A stretch of 64,000 bases of DNA from positions 1 to 64,000 of the forward strand of contig NZ_CAKZHQ010000002.1 in the NCBI RefSeq assembly GCF_936925435.1, read 5' to 3'. Of the stretch, positions 28,116 to 40,244 are shown piece by piece. Under the pieces are notes generated by a model. The model was not told the DNA's origin and made no database searches. It saw only the letters and a program-made list of their open reading frames with translations. The position numbers and the translations under genes were made by a program. Position 1 is the stretch's first letter, and every line of letters starts with the position of its first letter. This stretch comes from an uncultured Ramlibacter sp. (GTDB lineage: Bacteria; Pseudomonadota; Gammaproteobacteria; Burkholderiales; Burkholderiaceae_C).

Positions 28116-29365
28116 CGGTCAATCTCCCCGAACACGATGTCCATCGTCCCGATGATGGCAACCGCGTCGGCAATCATGTGGCCCCTGCCCATCTCGTCCA
28201 GCGCGGCCAGGTGGGGGAAACCCGGCGGACGGATCTTCAGGCGGTACGGCTTGTTGGCGCCATCGCTGACGATGTAGATGCCGAACTCGCCCTTGGGGTG
28301 CTCGACGGCGGCATACGCTTCGCCTTCGGGCACGCGAAAACCTTCGGTGAAGAGCTTGAAGTGGTGGATCAGCTCTTCCATGTTGGCCTTCATGGATTCG
28401 CGGTCCGGCGGCGCCACCTTGTGGTTGTCGGTGATCACCGGGCCGGGGTTGACGCGCAGCCAGTCCACGCACTGCTTGATGATGCGGTTGGACTGGCGCA
28501 GCTCTTCCACGCGCACCAGGTAGCGGTCGTAGCAGTCGCCCGTCTTGCCTACGGGGATGTCGAAGTCCATCTGGCCGTAGACGTCGTACGGCTGCTTCTT
28601 GCGCAGGTCCCAGGCGATGCCCGAGCCGCGCAGCATCGGGCCGGTGAAGCCCAGGTTGAGCGCGCGCTCGGGCGTGACGACGCCGATGCCCACGGTGCGC
28701 TGCTTCCAGATGCGGTTGTCGGTCAGCAGCGTCTCGTACTCGTCCACGTAGTGCGGGAAGCGCTTGGTGAAGTCCTCGATGAAGTCCAGCAGCGAGCCCT
28801 GGCGGTTCTCGTTGAGCCTGTCGATGGCGCGCTGGTTCTTGATCTTGCTGACCTTGTACTGCGGCATGCTGTCGGGCAGGTCGCGGTAGACGCCGCCCGG
28901 GCGGAAGTAGGCCGCGTGCATGCGCGCGCCGGACACCGCCTCGTACATGTCGAACAGGTCTTCGCGCTCGCGAAAGCAGTAGATCAGCATGTTCATCGCG
29001 CCGCAGTCCAGCCCGTGCGCGCCCAGCCACAGCAGGTGGTTGAGCAATCGGGTGATCTCGGAGAACATGACGCGGATGTACTGCGCGCGCACCGGCACCT
29101 CGATGCCCATCATCTTCTCGATGGCCAGGCAGTAGGCGTGCTCGTTGCACATCATCGAGACGTAGTCCAGCCGGTCCATGTAGGGCAGCGACTGGATGTA
29201 GGTGCGGGTCTCGGCGAGCTTTTCCGTCGCGCGGTGCAGCAGACCGATGTGGGGGTCGGCGCGCTGGATGACTTCGCCGTCCAGTTCCAGCACCAGGCGC
29301 AGCACGCCGTGGGCTGCCGGGTGCTGCGGGCCGAAGTTCAGGGTGTAGTTCTTGATTTCTGCCAT
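28112..29365 (-). CDS. nuoD: NADH-quinone oxidoreductase subunit D
   Basis: 417 aa from ATG 29365 ([10 protein letters not shown]), the 49-kDa hydrogenase-like subunit. [19 protein letters not shown] contains the quinone-binding His, and the C-terminus ends ...[12 protein letters not shown] as in all NuoD. Separate from nuoC (not fused as in E. coli). Confidence 0.97.
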   Translation of the reverse strand: MAEIKNYTLNFGPQHPAAHGVLRLVLELDGEVIQRADPHIGLLHRATEKLAETRTYIQSLPYMDRLDYVSMMCNEHAYCLAIEKMMGIEVPVRAQYIRVMFSEITRLLNHLLWLGAHGLDCGAMNMLIYCFREREDLFDMYEAVSGARMHAAYFRPGGVYRDLPDSMPQYKVSKIKNQRAIDRLNENRQGSLLDFIEDFTKRFPHYVDEYETLLTDNRIWKQRTVGIGVVTPERALNLGFTGPMLRGSGIAWDLRKKQPYDVYGQMDFDIPVGKTGDCYDRYLVRVEELRQSNRIIKQCVDWLRVNPGPVITDNHKVAPPDRESMKANMEELIHHFKLFTEGFRVPEGEAYAAVEHPKGEFGIYIVSDGANKPYRLKIRPPGFPHLAALDEMGRGHMIADAVAIIGTMDIVFGEIDR

Positions 29366-29370
29366 GACGC

Positions 29371-29985
29371 TCAGCCGTTGATGCCGCCGTAGTTGTCTTC
29401 GCGGATGATGCGCGGCGTGATTTCGCGCGGCTCGATCGAGACCGGCTGGTAGATCACGCGGCCGCGCTCTGCGTCGTAGCGCATCTCGACGTGGCCCGAG
29501 ACTGGGAAGTCCTTGCGGAAGGGATGGCCGATGAAGCCGTAATCGGTCAGGATGCGGCGCAGGTCGTCGTGGCCTTCGAAGACGATGCCGTACAGGTCGA
29601 AGGCCTCGCGCTCGAACCAGTTGGCGGCGCTCCAGATGCCGTTGACCGAGTCCACCACCGGCAGGTCGTCGTCGGGCGCGTAGACCTTCAGGCGCGCGCG
29701 CTGGTTCAGGCTGACCGACAGCAGGTGCGTGGCCACGCAGTAGCGCAGACCGTCGTAGCCGCCGTTGCCGTAGTCGGCGTAGTCCAGGCCGCACAGATCG
29801 ATCAGCTGCTCGAACTGGCAGCCGGGCGCGTCGCGCAACATCTTCGCGGCGGCCAGGTAGTCGGCAGCGGCAACGGTGACCGTCACCTCGCCGAGCCGGA
29901 CGTCAACACGCTTTGCCAGCGCGCCCAGGGTGGCAGCGATGTGGTCTTTGAGGGTGTCGGGATTGACGGCGTAGGCATTGGTCAT
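29371..29985 (-). CDS. nuoC: NADH-quinone oxidoreductase subunit C
   Basis: 204 aa. Two in-frame ATGs (29991, 29985) are possible; the SD gagg is 8 bases from 29985 and too close to 29991, so I use 29985 ([10 protein letters not shown]). [17 protein letters not shown] and [18 protein letters not shown] are the 30-kDa subunit signatures. Confidence 0.95.
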   Translation of the reverse strand: MTNAYAVNPDTLKDHIAATLGALAKRVDVRLGEVTVTVAAADYLAAAKMLRDAPGCQFEQLIDLCGLDYADYGNGGYDGLRYCVATHLLSVSLNQRARLKVYAPDDDLPVVDSVNGIWSAANWFEREAFDLYGIVFEGHDDLRRILTDYGFIGHPFRKDFPVSGHVEMRYDAERGRVIYQPVSIEPREITPRIIREDNYGGING

Positions 29986-29995
29986 CGTCATGTCC

Positions 29996-30475
29996 TCAGG
30001 CCCGGGCAATCGTCTGCGTGCGGCGGATCTTCTGCTGCAGCTGGATGATCCCGTACAGCAGGGCCTCGGCCGTCGGCGGGCAGCCGGGCACATAGACGTC
30101 CACCGGCACGATGCGGTCGCAGCCGCGCACCACCGAATAGCTGTAGTGGTAGTAGCCGCCGCCGTTGGCGCAGGAACCCATGGACAGCACCCAGCGCGGC
30201 TCGGGCATCTGGTCGTAGACCTTGCGCAGGGCCGGCGCCATCTTGTTGCACAGCGTGCCGGCAACGATCATCAGGTCGGACTGGCGCGGGCTGGGGCGAA
30301 ACAACATGCCGAAGCGGTCGATGTCGTAGCGGGCGGCGCCCGCGTGCATCATTTCCACCGCGCAGCAGGCCAGGCCGAACGTCATCGGCCAGAGCGAGCC
30401 GGTCTTGGCCCAGTTGATGACCGAGTCCACGGTCGTCGTGACCATGCCCTTGTCGAGAATGCCTTCGTTAGCCAT
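29996..30475 (-). CDS. nuoB: NADH-quinone oxidoreductase subunit B (cluster N2)
   Basis: 159 aa. Tandem cysteines in [12 protein letters not shown], plus [20 protein letters not shown] and [20 protein letters not shown], ligate cluster N2, the last centre before quinone. Thirty bases after nuoA. Confidence 0.97.
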   Translation of the reverse strand: MANEGILDKGMVTTTVDSVINWAKTGSLWPMTFGLACCAVEMMHAGAARYDIDRFGMLFRPSPRQSDLMIVAGTLCNKMAPALRKVYDQMPEPRWVLSMGSCANGGGYYHYSYSVVRGCDRIVPVDVYVPGCPPTAEALLYGIIQLQQKIRRTQTIARA

Positions 30476-30505
30476 GTCAGTACTTCCTTGGCAGCCGCCG
30501 GGATG

Positions 30506-30877
30506 TCATTCCCAGTCCAGCGCGCCTTTTTTCCATTCGTAGACGAAACCCACGACCAGGATGGCCAGGAACACCATCATCGACCAGAAGCCCACGGCGC
30601 CGATCTCCTTGAGCGCCACGGCCCAGGGGAAGAGGAAGGCGATCTCCAGGTCGAACAGGATGAACAGGATGGCGACGAGGTAGTAGCGCACGTCGAATTT
30701 CATGCGCGCGTCCTCGAAGGCCTCGAAGCCGCACTCGTAGGGGGAGTTCTTCTGCGCGTCGGGCTTGCGCACGCCGATCGCGCCGGAGACGAACCAGCCG
30801 ATGGCCTGGGGAAGGATGCCGACCGCTACGCCGACCAGGATAAACAGGAGGACGGGAAGGTACTGGTCGAGGTTCAT
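30506..30877 (-). CDS. nuoA: NADH-quinone oxidoreductase subunit A
   Basis: 123 aa, three membrane helices. [20 protein letters not shown] carries the loop Cys near the quinone channel, followed by [20 protein letters not shown]. First nuo gene. No separate promoter boxes were found between the tRNA gene and this start; transcription may come from upstream through the tRNA. Confidence 0.96.
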   Translation of the reverse strand: MNLDQYLPVLLFILVGVAVGILPQAIGWFVSGAIGVRKPDAQKNSPYECGFEAFEDARMKFDVRYYLVAILFILFDLEIAFLFPWAVALKEIGAVGFWSMMVFLAILVVGFVYEWKKGALDWE

Positions 30878-30903
30878 CTTGGGGCCTGATCCGCGCTTTT
30901 ATG

Positions 30904-30928
30904 GCCAGCCGGGGCGCGCCCGGCTGGC
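30904..30928 (-). terminator. Strong GC hairpin between tRNA-Leu and nuoA
   Basis: GCCAGCCGGG (30904-30913) pairs perfectly with CCCGGCTGGC (30919-30928) around a 5-base loop. On the plus strand it is followed by tctttt. On the minus strand, the direction of secG, tRNA and nuo, there is no U-run, only ataaaa. It could be an attenuator, an RNA-processing signal at the 3' side of the tRNA, or a terminator of antisense transcription. Confidence 0.45.
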
Positions 30929-30936
30929 TCTTTTGT

Positions 30937-31021
30937 TGGTGCCGTCGGCGAGACTCGAACTCGCACAGCTTTCGCCACTACCCCCTCAAGATAGCGTGTC
31001 TACCAATTTCACCACGACGGC
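30937..31021 (-). tRNA. tRNA-Leu (anticodon GAG)
   Basis: 85 nt including an encoded CCA. Acceptor stem GCCGTCG (31021 downward) pairs with CGACGGC before ACCA. D-loop with AATTGGTAGACAC, anticodon stem-loop CTATCTTGAGGGGGTAG with GAG in the loop, a long class II variable arm and T-arm GTTCGAGTC. Located between secG and nuoA on the same strand. Confidence 0.95.
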
Positions 31022-31147
31022 GGTTTTTGCTGCCCGGATGGCATGAGGGATCTTGCGATCATTGGCTTTCCGGGCAGCCTTGGAGTTTACCCGGAAACCG
31101 GGCCTCCTCCCCGGCACAGCAGAGCTGGCCGAGTGATTCGTTCAAGC

Positions 31148-31558
31148 TTATTTGGTCGGAATCTGCGCCGCGCCGGAGGCCGGCGTGGCAGGCGGCGTCA
31201 CCGCAGCCGCAGGCGCGGCCGGCACGGTGGTGCCGGGGATCTGGCCGGCGGCGCCGGAAGCAGCCGGCGCAGGGACGGCAACCGCTGCGCGGTCGAGCAC
31301 GCTGCCGGATTCGACCGGGCGCAGGTTGCCGAAGTAGGCCAGCGCCAGGGTGCAGACGAAGAACACGCCGGCCAGGACGGCCGTGGTGCGCGAAAGGAAA
31401 TTGGCGCTGCCGGTAGCGCCAAACAGGCTGCCCGAGCCGCCGCTGCCGAAGGCCGCGCCCATGTCGGCGCCCTTGCCGTGCTGGACCAGCACCAGGCCGA
31501 TCATGCCCAGGGCCGACAGCATTTGCACGGCCAGCAGGATGGTGAGAAAAACGTTCAT
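31148..31558 (-). CDS. secG: Protein translocase subunit SecG
   Basis: 136 aa. Two membrane helices; VLVQHGKGADMGAAFGSGGS with GSLFGATGSANFLSRTT is the conserved cytoplasmic loop of SecG, the auxiliary subunit of SecYEG. The C-terminal 50 residues are Ala/Pro/Thr-rich and variable. Follows tpiA by 28 bases, a common pairing. Confidence 0.93.
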   Translation of the reverse strand: MNVFLTILLAVQMLSALGMIGLVLVQHGKGADMGAAFGSGGSGSLFGATGSANFLSRTTAVLAGVFFVCTLALAYFGNLRPVESGSVLDRAAVAVPAPAASGAAGQIPGTTVPAAPAAAVTPPATPASGAAQIPTK

Positions 31559-31586
31559 TTGAAATAACTCCTATTCTTGGTGCGCA

Positions 31587-32348
31587 TCAATCCCGCTGGA
31601 GGCGGGCGGCGGCGATGATTTGCAGGAAATCGGGCGCCTTCAGCGAGGCGCCACCGATCAGGCCGCCATCGATGTCGGCCTGGGCCAGCAGGCTGGCGGC
31701 ATTGGCAGCGTTCATGCTGCCTCCGTAAAGGATGGCGACGCGGTCGGCATGCGCCGTGGCTGCATGCAGCTGCGCACGCAGCACGGCATGGACCTGCTGC
31801 GCCTCTTGCGGCGTGGCGGTCTTGCCGGTGCCGATCGCCCAGACGGGCTCGTAGGCGACGGCGATCTCGCTGATGCAATGCCCATTGGTGTGGATGACGG
31901 CGGCCAGCTGGCGCTTGACCACTTCTTCGGTCCGTCCCGCTTCCCGCTCGGCCAGGGTCTCGCCAACACAAACGATGGGCGTGATGCCGTGCGCCAGTGC
32001 CGCCTTGGCCTTGTCGGCCACCAGCGCATCGGTCTCGCCGTGGTACTGGCGCCGTTCGGAGTGGCCAACCAGGGCATAGCGTGCGCCGAAGTCCTTGAGC
32101 ATGGCGGCCGACACCTCGCCGGTGTAGGCGCCCTGCTCCTGGGCCGACACGTCCTGGGCGCCCAGTTCCAGCGCCGAACCGGCGCGCAGCATCTGCAGCT
32201 GGGCCAGGTAAGGCGCCGGCACGCAGACGGCGACGGTGCAGTCGTCGGCTGCGCCCATGCCAGCGATGACGGCGCGCACCAGCGCATCGTTGGCAGCCAC
32301 GCTGCCGTTCATCTTCCAGTTGCCCGCGATCAGTTTCTTCTTGCTCAT
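31587..32348 (-). CDS. tpiA: Triose-phosphate isomerase
   Basis: 253 aa TIM barrel. NWKMNG (11-16) gives the catalytic Lys and Asn, [10 protein letters not shown] the electrophilic His (about 97-102), [10 protein letters not shown] the catalytic Glu and loop 6, and YGGSMNAAN the phosphate site. Interconverts dihydroxyacetone phosphate and glyceraldehyde 3-phosphate. Between qor and secG. Confidence 0.97.
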   Translation of the reverse strand: MSKKKLIAGNWKMNGSVAANDALVRAVIAGMGAADDCTVAVCVPAPYLAQLQMLRAGSALELGAQDVSAQEQGAYTGEVSAAMLKDFGARYALVGHSERRQYHGETDALVADKAKAALAHGITPIVCVGETLAEREAGRTEEVVKRQLAAVIHTNGHCISEIAVAYEPVWAIGTGKTATPQEAQQVHAVLRAQLHAATAHADRVAILYGGSMNAANAASLLAQADIDGGLIGGASLKAPDFLQIIAAARLQRD

Positions 32349-32361
32349 GTCGCGTCGGGCC

Positions 32362-33351
32362 CTACCAGGTCAGCACGATCTTGCCGACGTGCTGGTTGGA
32401 TTCCATGAGGGTGTGGGCCTGGGCCGCGCTGGCGGCCGGGAACACGCTGTGGATGACGGGCTTGATGGCGCAGCCCTCCAGCAGGGGCCAGACCCTGGCC
32501 TTGAGCGATGCGGCAATGGCAGCCTTGAAAGCCACGGGCCGCGGGCGCAGGGTCGAGCCCGTGACCAGCAAGCGCTTGCGCAGCACCAGGCCGGCGTTGA
32601 ATTCGGCCTTGGTACCGCCCTGCACGGCGATGATGACCAGGCGGCCGTCTTCAGCCATGCAGCCGACTTCGCGCGCCACATAGCTGCCAGCGACCATGTC
32701 CAGGATGACGTCGACGCCCTTGCCGGTGATGGCCTTGGCTTCTTCGGCGAAGTCCTTGGTCTTGTAATTGATGGCGTGGTCCGCGCCCAGCTTGAGGCAG
32801 GCCTCGCACTTGTCGTCGCTGCCGGCGGTGGCAATGACGGTGGCGCCCAGCGCCTTGGCCAACTGGATGGCCGTCACGCCGATACCGCTGGTGCCGCCCT
32901 GGACCATGAAGCTCTCACCGGGCTGCAGGCGGCCGCGGTCGAACACATTGCTCCAGACGGTGAAAAATGTTTCGGGCAGCGAGGCCGCCTCGATGTCGCT
33001 CAGCCCCTTGGGCACGGGCAGGCACTGGCCCACCGGCGCCACGCACAGCTGCGCGTAGCCGCCGCCGGCCACCAGGGCGCAGACGCGGTCGCCGACCTGG
33101 AAACCCGCGGCAGCCATCGCCTGGGCATCGCCCGAAACGATGGTCCCGGCCACTTCCAGGCCCGGGATGTCGGAGGCGCCGGGCGGCACGGGGTAGTTGC
33201 CGGTGCGCTGCAGGACGTCCGGGCGGTTGATACCGCTGGCGGCGACCCGGATCAGCAGTTCACCGGCGCCGGCCACGGGGTCGGGGCGCTCGCCCAGACG
33301 CAGGACGTCGGGCGGGCCATAGGAGCTGATTTCAACAACTTGCATGGTCAT
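32362..33351 (-). CDS. NAD(P)H quinone oxidoreductase, zinc-free MDR family
   Basis: 329 aa, starting at ATG 33351 (agg 5 bases before) or ATG 33345. Medium-chain dehydrogenase/reductase of the quinone oxidoreductase (PIG3/TP53I3-like) group: [31 protein letters not shown], and the nucleotide-binding [14 protein letters not shown]. No structural or catalytic zinc ligands. Reduces quinones with NADPH. Co-directional with pnp upstream and tpiA 13 bases downstream. Confidence 0.88.
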   Translation of the reverse strand: MTMQVVEISSYGPPDVLRLGERPDPVAGAGELLIRVAASGINRPDVLQRTGNYPVPPGASDIPGLEVAGTIVSGDAQAMAAAGFQVGDRVCALVAGGGYAQLCVAPVGQCLPVPKGLSDIEAASLPETFFTVWSNVFDRGRLQPGESFMVQGGTSGIGVTAIQLAKALGATVIATAGSDDKCEACLKLGADHAINYKTKDFAEEAKAITGKGVDVILDMVAGSYVAREVGCMAEDGRLVIIAVQGGTKAEFNAGLVLRKRLLVTGSTLRPRPVAFKAAIAASLKARVWPLLEGCAIKPVIHSVFPAASAAQAHTLMESNQHVGKIVLTW

Positions 33352-33362
33352 TCAGGCCTGAA

Positions 33363-33403
33363 GCCCCCGCCGAATGGGCGGAGGGTGCTACCAAAAAGAT
33401 AGC
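33363..33403 (-). repeat. Two adjacent hairpins after pnp, including palindrome copy 3
   Basis: GCTACC (33387-33392), aaaaa, GATAGC (33398-33403) form a 6-bp stem with one G-U pair, the same design as the palindromes at 12538 and 54263. Next to it, in the minus direction, a GC hairpin (33364-33385) with loop gaatg has no U-run. Together they may slow or end transcription after pnp or act as an RNA stability element. Confidence 0.45.
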
Positions 33404-33404
33404 G

Positions 33405-35636
<2,232 letters not shown>

Positions 35637-35710
35637 GTTCTGTTTCTCCTGGTTGTCGGCGCATCAGGCTGCGTCGGGGTCCCGGAGGCTGGCGGTGTCG
35701 AACACGATGC

Positions 35711-35748
35711 CATTCCAGCAGCCCTCATGGGCGAAGCCTGGTGGAATG
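35711..35748 (-). promoter_or_regulatory. Stem-loop in the pnp leader
   Basis: CATTCCA (35711-35717) pairs with TGGAATG (35742-35748), extended after one mismatch by CAG/CTG. It lies 75-112 bases before the pnp start. In E. coli an RNase III-cut leader hairpin is the target of PNPase autoregulation; this could be the counterpart (inference). Confidence 0.45.
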
Positions 35749-35783
35749 ACACAGCGCGCATCCGTCTTGCCGTCTCCGAAGTG

Positions 35784-35818
35784 AAAAACGCCTGAGCTAG
35801 CGGGCTAACTCAGGCGTT
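35784..35818 (-). terminator. Rho-independent terminator after rpsO
   Basis: AACGCCTGAG (35787-35796) pairs with CTCAGGCGTT (35809-35818), with further pairing TAGC/GCTA inside; on the minus strand the stem is followed by TTTTTC. Separates rpsO from pnp, perhaps partially. Confidence 0.85.
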
Positions 35819-35836
35819 CTTGTCTGCAAATTGTCT

Positions 35837-36103
35837 TTACTTGCGCAGGCCCAGCTTGGCGATCAGGGCGGCGTAGCGGTCGAAGTCCTTGCCCTTGAGG
35901 TAGGACAGCAGGCTCTTGCGGCGGTTCACCATGCGCAGCAGGCCGCGGCGACCGTGGTGGTCCTTGGCATGGGTCTTGAAGTGGGGCGTCAGCTCGTTGA
36001 TGCGGGCGGTCAGCAGGGCCACTTGCACTTCGGGACTGCCGGTGTCATTGGCGGCGCGCGCGTTGGCCTTGACGACTTCGGCCTTGATAGAGGATGCGAT
36101 CAT
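35837..36103 (-). CDS. rpsO: 30S ribosomal protein S15
   Basis: 88 aa from ATG 36103 ([10 protein letters not shown]). [19 protein letters not shown] and [20 protein letters not shown] are the S15 signature. Binds 16S rRNA helices 20-22 early in assembly. The 100-base leader down from a possible TATAAT (36214-36209) leaves room for S15 autoregulation. Confidence 0.97.
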   Translation of the reverse strand: MIASSIKAEVVKANARAANDTGSPEVQVALLTARINELTPHFKTHAKDHHGRRGLLRMVNRRKSLLSYLKGKDFDRYAALIAKLGLRK

Positions 36104-36208
36104 TGGTTTTCCTTGGATTTCACGGCTCTGGGCCATGAGGAGGGTTTCACTTGCGTGGGCAGCTGGAACTGCGGCCCACGTGCGCTTGCAGAAATGCAAA
36201 GCCTCGGG

Positions 36209-36214
36209 ATTATA
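36209..36214 (-). promoter_or_regulatory. Possible -10 box for rpsO
   Basis: Perfect TATAAT on the minus strand 106 bases before the rpsO start. No -35 box at the right spacing was found (AGGCCC at 17 bp), so the assignment is weak. Confidence 0.4.
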
Positions 36215-36226
36215 GCCCGGAATGCC

Positions 36227-37390
36227 TCAACGGGCCTGGGCGGCCAGCCAGGCTTTGAGCCTGTCCACGCCCTGCCCCAGCCGGGCCAGGTCTTTGGAGG
36301 CAAAGCACCAGCGCAGCCAGCCCTGCGCCTCGGGGGCGAAGGCGTTGCCCGGGGCCAGGCCCAGGCCGGCCTCGGCCACCAGGCGCTTGGCCACGGCCAG
36401 GGAGTCGGCATGGCCTTCCAGCTGGAAAAAGGCATACATGCCGCCCTTTGCCGGCTGCAGCCGCACCTCGGGCAGGGCCTGCAGCAGGGGCACCAGGGTG
36501 TCCCTGCACTGCTTGAGGTGGGCCACCACGCGCGGCGTCACCTCGTCCGTGCGCTGCAGCGCCGCAATGGCTGCGCGCTGGGTGAACACGCTGGCGCAAG
36601 AGGTGTTGAATTCGACCAGCTTGCCCATCTGCGGCGTCATGGCCGGCGGCATCACCAGCCAGCCCAGGCGCCAGCCCGTCATCAGAAAGCTCTTGGAAAA
36701 GCTGTGGGCCACGACCAGGCGGTCATCGGGCGCAGCCACATCCAGGAAGCTGGGCGCACAGCCGTTGGCGGTGGGCTCGTAGTACAGCCGCTCGTAGACC
36801 TCATCGGCCAGGATCCAGGTGCCGGTCTTGCGGCAATGCTCGAGAATGGTCTGCTGCTCTGCACGGCTGAGCGTCCAGCCTGTGGGGTTGTTGGGAGCGT
36901 TGACGATCAGCAGCTTGGTGGCCGGCGTGATGGCGTCCAGCAAGGCCTGCAGGTCCAGGGTCCAGGCGCCGTTGACGGGTTTCAGGGCCACGGTCTTGAG
37001 CCTCGCACCCATGATCAGCGGCTGGGCCGTCAGATTGGGCCAGACCGGCGTCACCGCCACCACCTCGTCGCCGGCGTCCACAAGGGCCTGCACCGCCAGC
37101 ATCAGGGCATTGACACCGCCCGAGGTGATGGCAATGCGGTCGCTCGTGACGCGCGGATGCAAGGCGCTGGCGTAGGCCGCGACGGCCTCGCGCAGCTCGG
37201 GCAGACCCAGGTTGTGGGCATAGAAGGTCTCGCCTTTTTGCAGCGACTCGATCGCTGCCTGGCGGATGAAGTCGGGCGTGACCTCGTCGCTTTCGCCGAA
37301 CCAGAAGGCCAGCACGTCGCTGCGCCCCATGCCGGCGTTGGCGACTTCACGGATTTTCGACTCTTCGAGGTTCTGGATGGCCTGGCGCAT
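36227..37390 (-). CDS. Pyridoxal-phosphate class I/II aminotransferase
   Basis: 387 aa fold-type I enzyme. NAPNNPTG (164-171), DEVYE (196-200) and the Schiff-base lysine K233 in SFSKSFLMTGWRLGW are intact; the C-terminal Arg-containing region is GWLRWCFASKDLARL. Cytosolic transamination of an amino acid; substrate not predictable. The binding-protein gene upstream ends 9 bases before its start region, so the two may be co-transcribed. Confidence 0.88.
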   Translation of the reverse strand: MRQAIQNLEESKIREVANAGMGRSDVLAFWFGESDEVTPDFIRQAAIESLQKGETFYAHNLGLPELREAVAAYASALHPRVTSDRIAITSGGVNALMLAVQALVDAGDEVVAVTPVWPNLTAQPLIMGARLKTVALKPVNGAWTLDLQALLDAITPATKLLIVNAPNNPTGWTLSRAEQQTILEHCRKTGTWILADEVYERLYYEPTANGCAPSFLDVAAPDDRLVVAHSFSKSFLMTGWRLGWLVMPPAMTPQMGKLVEFNTSCASVFTQRAAIAALQRTDEVTPRVVAHLKQCRDTLVPLLQALPEVRLQPAKGGMYAFFQLEGHADSLAVAKRLVAEAGLGLAPGNAFAPEAQGWLRWCFASKDLARLGQGVDRLKAWLAAQAR

Positions 37391-37399
37391 GCGGCGATT

Positions 37400-38677
37400 C
37401 TAGGAGGGCCGCACCATCTTGCAGGACTGCGGCATTTCCGCCTGCGCCGGCGCAATGGTCTTGACCACCCGGAAGCCGTAGCCAGAGCCTTCGACGTCGA
37501 ACTTCACGCCCGGCGTGCCCTGCCGGTCCATCACGCCCACCACCAGCGACTGCTGGAACTGGTGGTCGGCCGCGCGCATGCTGCCGCCCTGGCCAAAGAA
37601 GGACACGCTGGCGCGCTCCAGTTGCGGGGCGACGGCGCCCGCCTCCACCGAGCCCGCGCGGTCGATGGCCTGGGCCAGGGCCTCGATCATGAGTTGCATG
37701 CGCATGTGGACGTAGTCGTCGGCCGGCTTGGGATAACGCTGGCGGAAGGCCTGGTAGAAGGCCTCGCTCTGCGCCGCGGCCACATTGGGCAGCCAGTCGG
37801 CCACTGCCAGCACCTTGCCCACACCAGCCTCGCCCAGCGCCGCCGGGGCGCCCAGCGCGTTGCCGTAGAAGGTGTAGAACTTGCCGTCGAAGCCCACCTC
37901 TCGCGCAGCCTTCACCAGCAGCGTCAGGTCGTTGCTGAAGTTGCCGGTGATCACCGCGTCGGCGCCGCTGGCCTTGATCTTGGTGGCGTAGGGGGAAAAA
38001 TCTTTCACGCGCAGCAACGGGTGCAATTCATCGCCGACGATCTGCACGTCGGGCCGCAGCGCACCGAGCTGGCGACGGGCTTCGCGCAGCACGGCCTGGC
38101 CGAAGCTGTAGTCCTGACCCAGCAGGTAGACCGACTTGAGCGCCCTGTCCTCCTTGAGTACCGACATCAACGCCGTCATGCGCATGTCGGCGTGGGCGTC
38201 GAAACGGAAGTGCCAGTAGCTGCACTTCTCGTTGGTCAGGATGGGATCGACGGCCGAGTAGTTGAGAAACAGCACGCGCCGACCCGGCTCGCGCTCGTTG
38301 TGCTTGTTGATGGCGTCGATGATGGCCGCGGCCACCGCCGAGGAGTTGCCCTGCAGGATGAAGCGCGCGCCGTCGTCGATGGCCGAGCGCAGCGCCGACA
38401 GCGCCTCCTCGGTCTGGCCCTTGCTGTCGTAGCGCTCCAGCGCCAGCCGGCGCACGCCCTCGGCGGTCTTGACGCCGCCGCGCTGGTTGACACGCTCCAC
38501 CGCCCACACCAGGTTGCGAAAGACCGCCTCACCGCCGTTGGCGTTGCCGCCGGAAAAGCCCTCGATCACCGCGATCTTCACCATCGGCGGCGTGCCCTGG
38601 GCCAGCGCGAGGGCGGGCAGACATAGCGCTGCTGCCAATGATTTCAAGACCCCACGGCGCAGATTTTTAGCTTGCAT
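37400..38677 (-). CDS. Periplasmic binding protein, branched-chain amino acid type (orphan)
   Basis: 425 aa with signal peptide (MQAKNLRRGVLKSLAAALCL, cleavage near ALA-QG). The type I periplasmic fold of LivK/AmiC proteins is visible: VKIAVIEGFSGGNANGGEAV, GQTEEALSALRSAIDDGARF, VYLLGQDYSFGQAV. No permease or ATPase genes are near, so it must use a transporter from elsewhere or act as a sensor. Ligand unknown. Position next to an aminotransferase hints at an amino-acid-like ligand (inference). Confidence 0.82.
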   Translation of the reverse strand: MQAKNLRRGVLKSLAAALCLPALALAQGTPPMVKIAVIEGFSGGNANGGEAVFRNLVWAVERVNQRGGVKTAEGVRRLALERYDSKGQTEEALSALRSAIDDGARFILQGNSSAVAAAIIDAINKHNEREPGRRVLFLNYSAVDPILTNEKCSYWHFRFDAHADMRMTALMSVLKEDRALKSVYLLGQDYSFGQAVLREARRQLGALRPDVQIVGDELHPLLRVKDFSPYATKIKASGADAVITGNFSNDLTLLVKAAREVGFDGKFYTFYGNALGAPAALGEAGVGKVLAVADWLPNVAAAQSEAFYQAFRQRYPKPADDYVHMRMQLMIEALAQAIDRAGSVEAGAVAPQLERASVSFFGQGGSMRAADHQFQQSLVVGVMDRQGTPGVKFDVEGSGYGFRVVKTIAPAQAEMPQSCKMVRPS

Positions 38678-38776
38678 GTTTCTCTTGAAAAGAAGCCGCG
38701 GATGCGCAGATAGGATGCAAGCGGCAATCGGTTGAAAGCCGCGCAGTGTAAGTGACCACAGCTTGAAGGAGCCACC

Positions 38777-39157
38777 ATGTTTTTCGCACCCGTTGTCCGC
38801 ACCCGCGCCGTCTCGCCCCAGTACCGTTCATTCGACCGCAGCTTCGAGCGCTTCGTCAATGACGCCTTCTCCGCCAACACCGCCCGTGGCCTCAACGTCG
38901 AGCAGGACGACAAGGCCTGGACCGTGACCCTGGACGTGCCCGGCATCACCCGCGACGAACTGGCCATCAACGTCGAAGGCGCCGTGGTGCGCATCGAGAC
39001 CAAGGCCGAAGCCAAGCGCCAGTTCAAGGCCGCCTACGAGCTGCCGCAGGACATCGACGTCGAAGCCACCAGTGCCAAGCTGGAAAACGGCGTGCTGACC
39101 CTGGCCCTGGCCAAAAAGGTCCCGGTCAGCAACGTCAAGCAGATCGTGATCAGCTAA
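38777..39157 (+). CDS. Small heat-shock protein, Hsp20 family
   Basis: 126 aa. Alpha-crystallin domain about 38-118 ([40 protein letters not shown]) and a short C-terminal IVI oligomerisation motif. ATP-independent holdase chaperone in the cytosol. SD aaggag is present. I found no sigma-32 promoter. Its last 8 bases overlap the convergent tsaD gene. Confidence 0.9.
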   Translation: MFFAPVVRTRAVSPQYRSFDRSFERFVNDAFSANTARGLNVEQDDKAWTVTLDVPGITRDELAINVEGAVVRIETKAEAKRQFKAAYELPQDIDVEATSAKLENGVLTLALAKKVPVSNVKQIVIS

Positions 39158-40196
39158 GCGCTGTCTGCGACAGCTCGGCCAACGGCCAGCGGGGCTTTAC
39201 GTCGAATGCGTAAACCCCGCTGGCTGTTTGCATTCCGGCCTGCAAACGCATGGCCGCAGCCATGGCGATCATGGCGCCGTTGTCGGTGCACAGCTGCAGT
39301 TCGGGGTAGTGCACACGCACGCTGCGTTTCGCACACGCGGCGTTGAGTTGCTCGCGCAGCAGGCTGTTGGCACCCACACCACCGGCCACCACGATGCGCT
39401 GCAGGCCCGTGACCTCCAACGCCGCCAGAGACTTTTTCACCAGAACGTCGACGATGGCGGCCTGGGTCGAGGCCGCCAGGTCGGCCTTGCGCGCCTCCAG
39501 CTCGTCGCCCAGCTTCTTGGCCTGCGTCATCACCGCAGTCTTCAGTCCGGCAAACGAAAAGTCCAGATTCCCGCTGTGCAACAGCGGCCGCGGCAGCTTG
39601 AAGGCCGTGCCGCTGCCCTGTTGCGCCAGCCGCGACAGCGCCGGGCCGCCGGGGTAACCCAGGCCCAACAACTTGGCCGATTTGTCAAAAGCCTCGCCGG
39701 CGGCGTCGTCGATGGTCTCTCCCAGCAGTTCGTAACGGCCCACGCCGTCCACCCGCATCAGCTGGGTGTGGCCGCCCGAGACCAGCAGGGCGACAAAGGG
39801 GAATTGCGGCGGATCGGCGCTGAGGAAGGGCGACAGCAGGTGGCCCTCCAGGTGGTGCACGCCCAGCACCGGCTTGTCCAGAGCCGCGCCCAGCGCGCAA
39901 GCCACGCCGGCGCCCACCAGCAGCGCCCCGGCCAGGCCGGGGCCGCGGGTGTAGGCCACCACGTCCACCTCATCCAGGCGGCGGCCGCTGGCCTGCAGCA
40001 CCTGTTCGGTCAGCGGCAGAACGCGGCGGATGTGGTCGCGGCTGGCCAGCTCGGGCACAACGCCGCCATAAGCCTGGTGCATTTCAATCTGGCTGTGCAG
40101 CGCGTCGGCCAGCAGCCGCGGCACGCCGACGGCGCCCGCCTCGACCAGCGCAGCGCCGGTTTCGTCGCACGACGACTCGATTCCCAGGACAAGCAT
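39150..40196 (-). CDS. tsaD: tRNA N6-threonylcarbamoyladenosine transferase TsaD
   Basis: 348 aa from ATG 40196 ([19 protein letters not shown]). The metal-binding HLEGH motif (about 110-114) and ASKH-fold ATP site ([33 protein letters not shown]) are intact. Transfers the threonylcarbamoyl group to A37 of ANN-decoding tRNAs. The frame remains open upstream across nasR but that is antisense. Confidence 0.96.
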   Translation of the reverse strand: MLVLGIESSCDETGAALVEAGAVGVPRLLADALHSQIEMHQAYGGVVPELASRDHIRRVLPLTEQVLQASGRRLDEVDVVAYTRGPGLAGALLVGAGVACALGAALDKPVLGVHHLEGHLLSPFLSADPPQFPFVALLVSGGHTQLMRVDGVGRYELLGETIDDAAGEAFDKSAKLLGLGYPGGPALSRLAQQGSGTAFKLPRPLLHSGNLDFSFAGLKTAVMTQAKKLGDELEARKADLAASTQAAIVDVLVKKSLAALEVTGLQRIVVAGGVGANSLLREQLNAACAKRSVRVHYPELQLCTDNGAMIAMAAAMRLQAGMQTASGVYAFDVKPRWPLAELSQTALS

Positions 40197-40215
40197 GCAT
40201 GAAGTGTAAGTCTGC

Positions 40216-40232
40216 GCGGCACGCTTGTTGCT
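40216..40232 (+). promoter_or_regulatory. Candidate sigma-54 promoter of nasR
   Basis: gcGGCACGcttgTTGCt: GG (40218-40219), ten bases, GC (40230-40231), with GGCACG and TTGC intact. Predicted start about 40243, two bases before the nasR ATG. It lies in the 48-bp gap between tsaD and nasR. A GCAC-N7-GCGC sequence (40121-40135, one mismatch to the NtrC core) is about 115 bp upstream, inside tsaD. Confidence 0.55.
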
Positions 40233-40244
40233 GATGCCCTGGCA

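Noticed and set aside
38678-38776. Heat-shock (sigma-32) promoter before hsp20
   Set aside because: A gttgaaa is present near 38730 but no CCCCAT-like -10 box at 13-15 bases follows.
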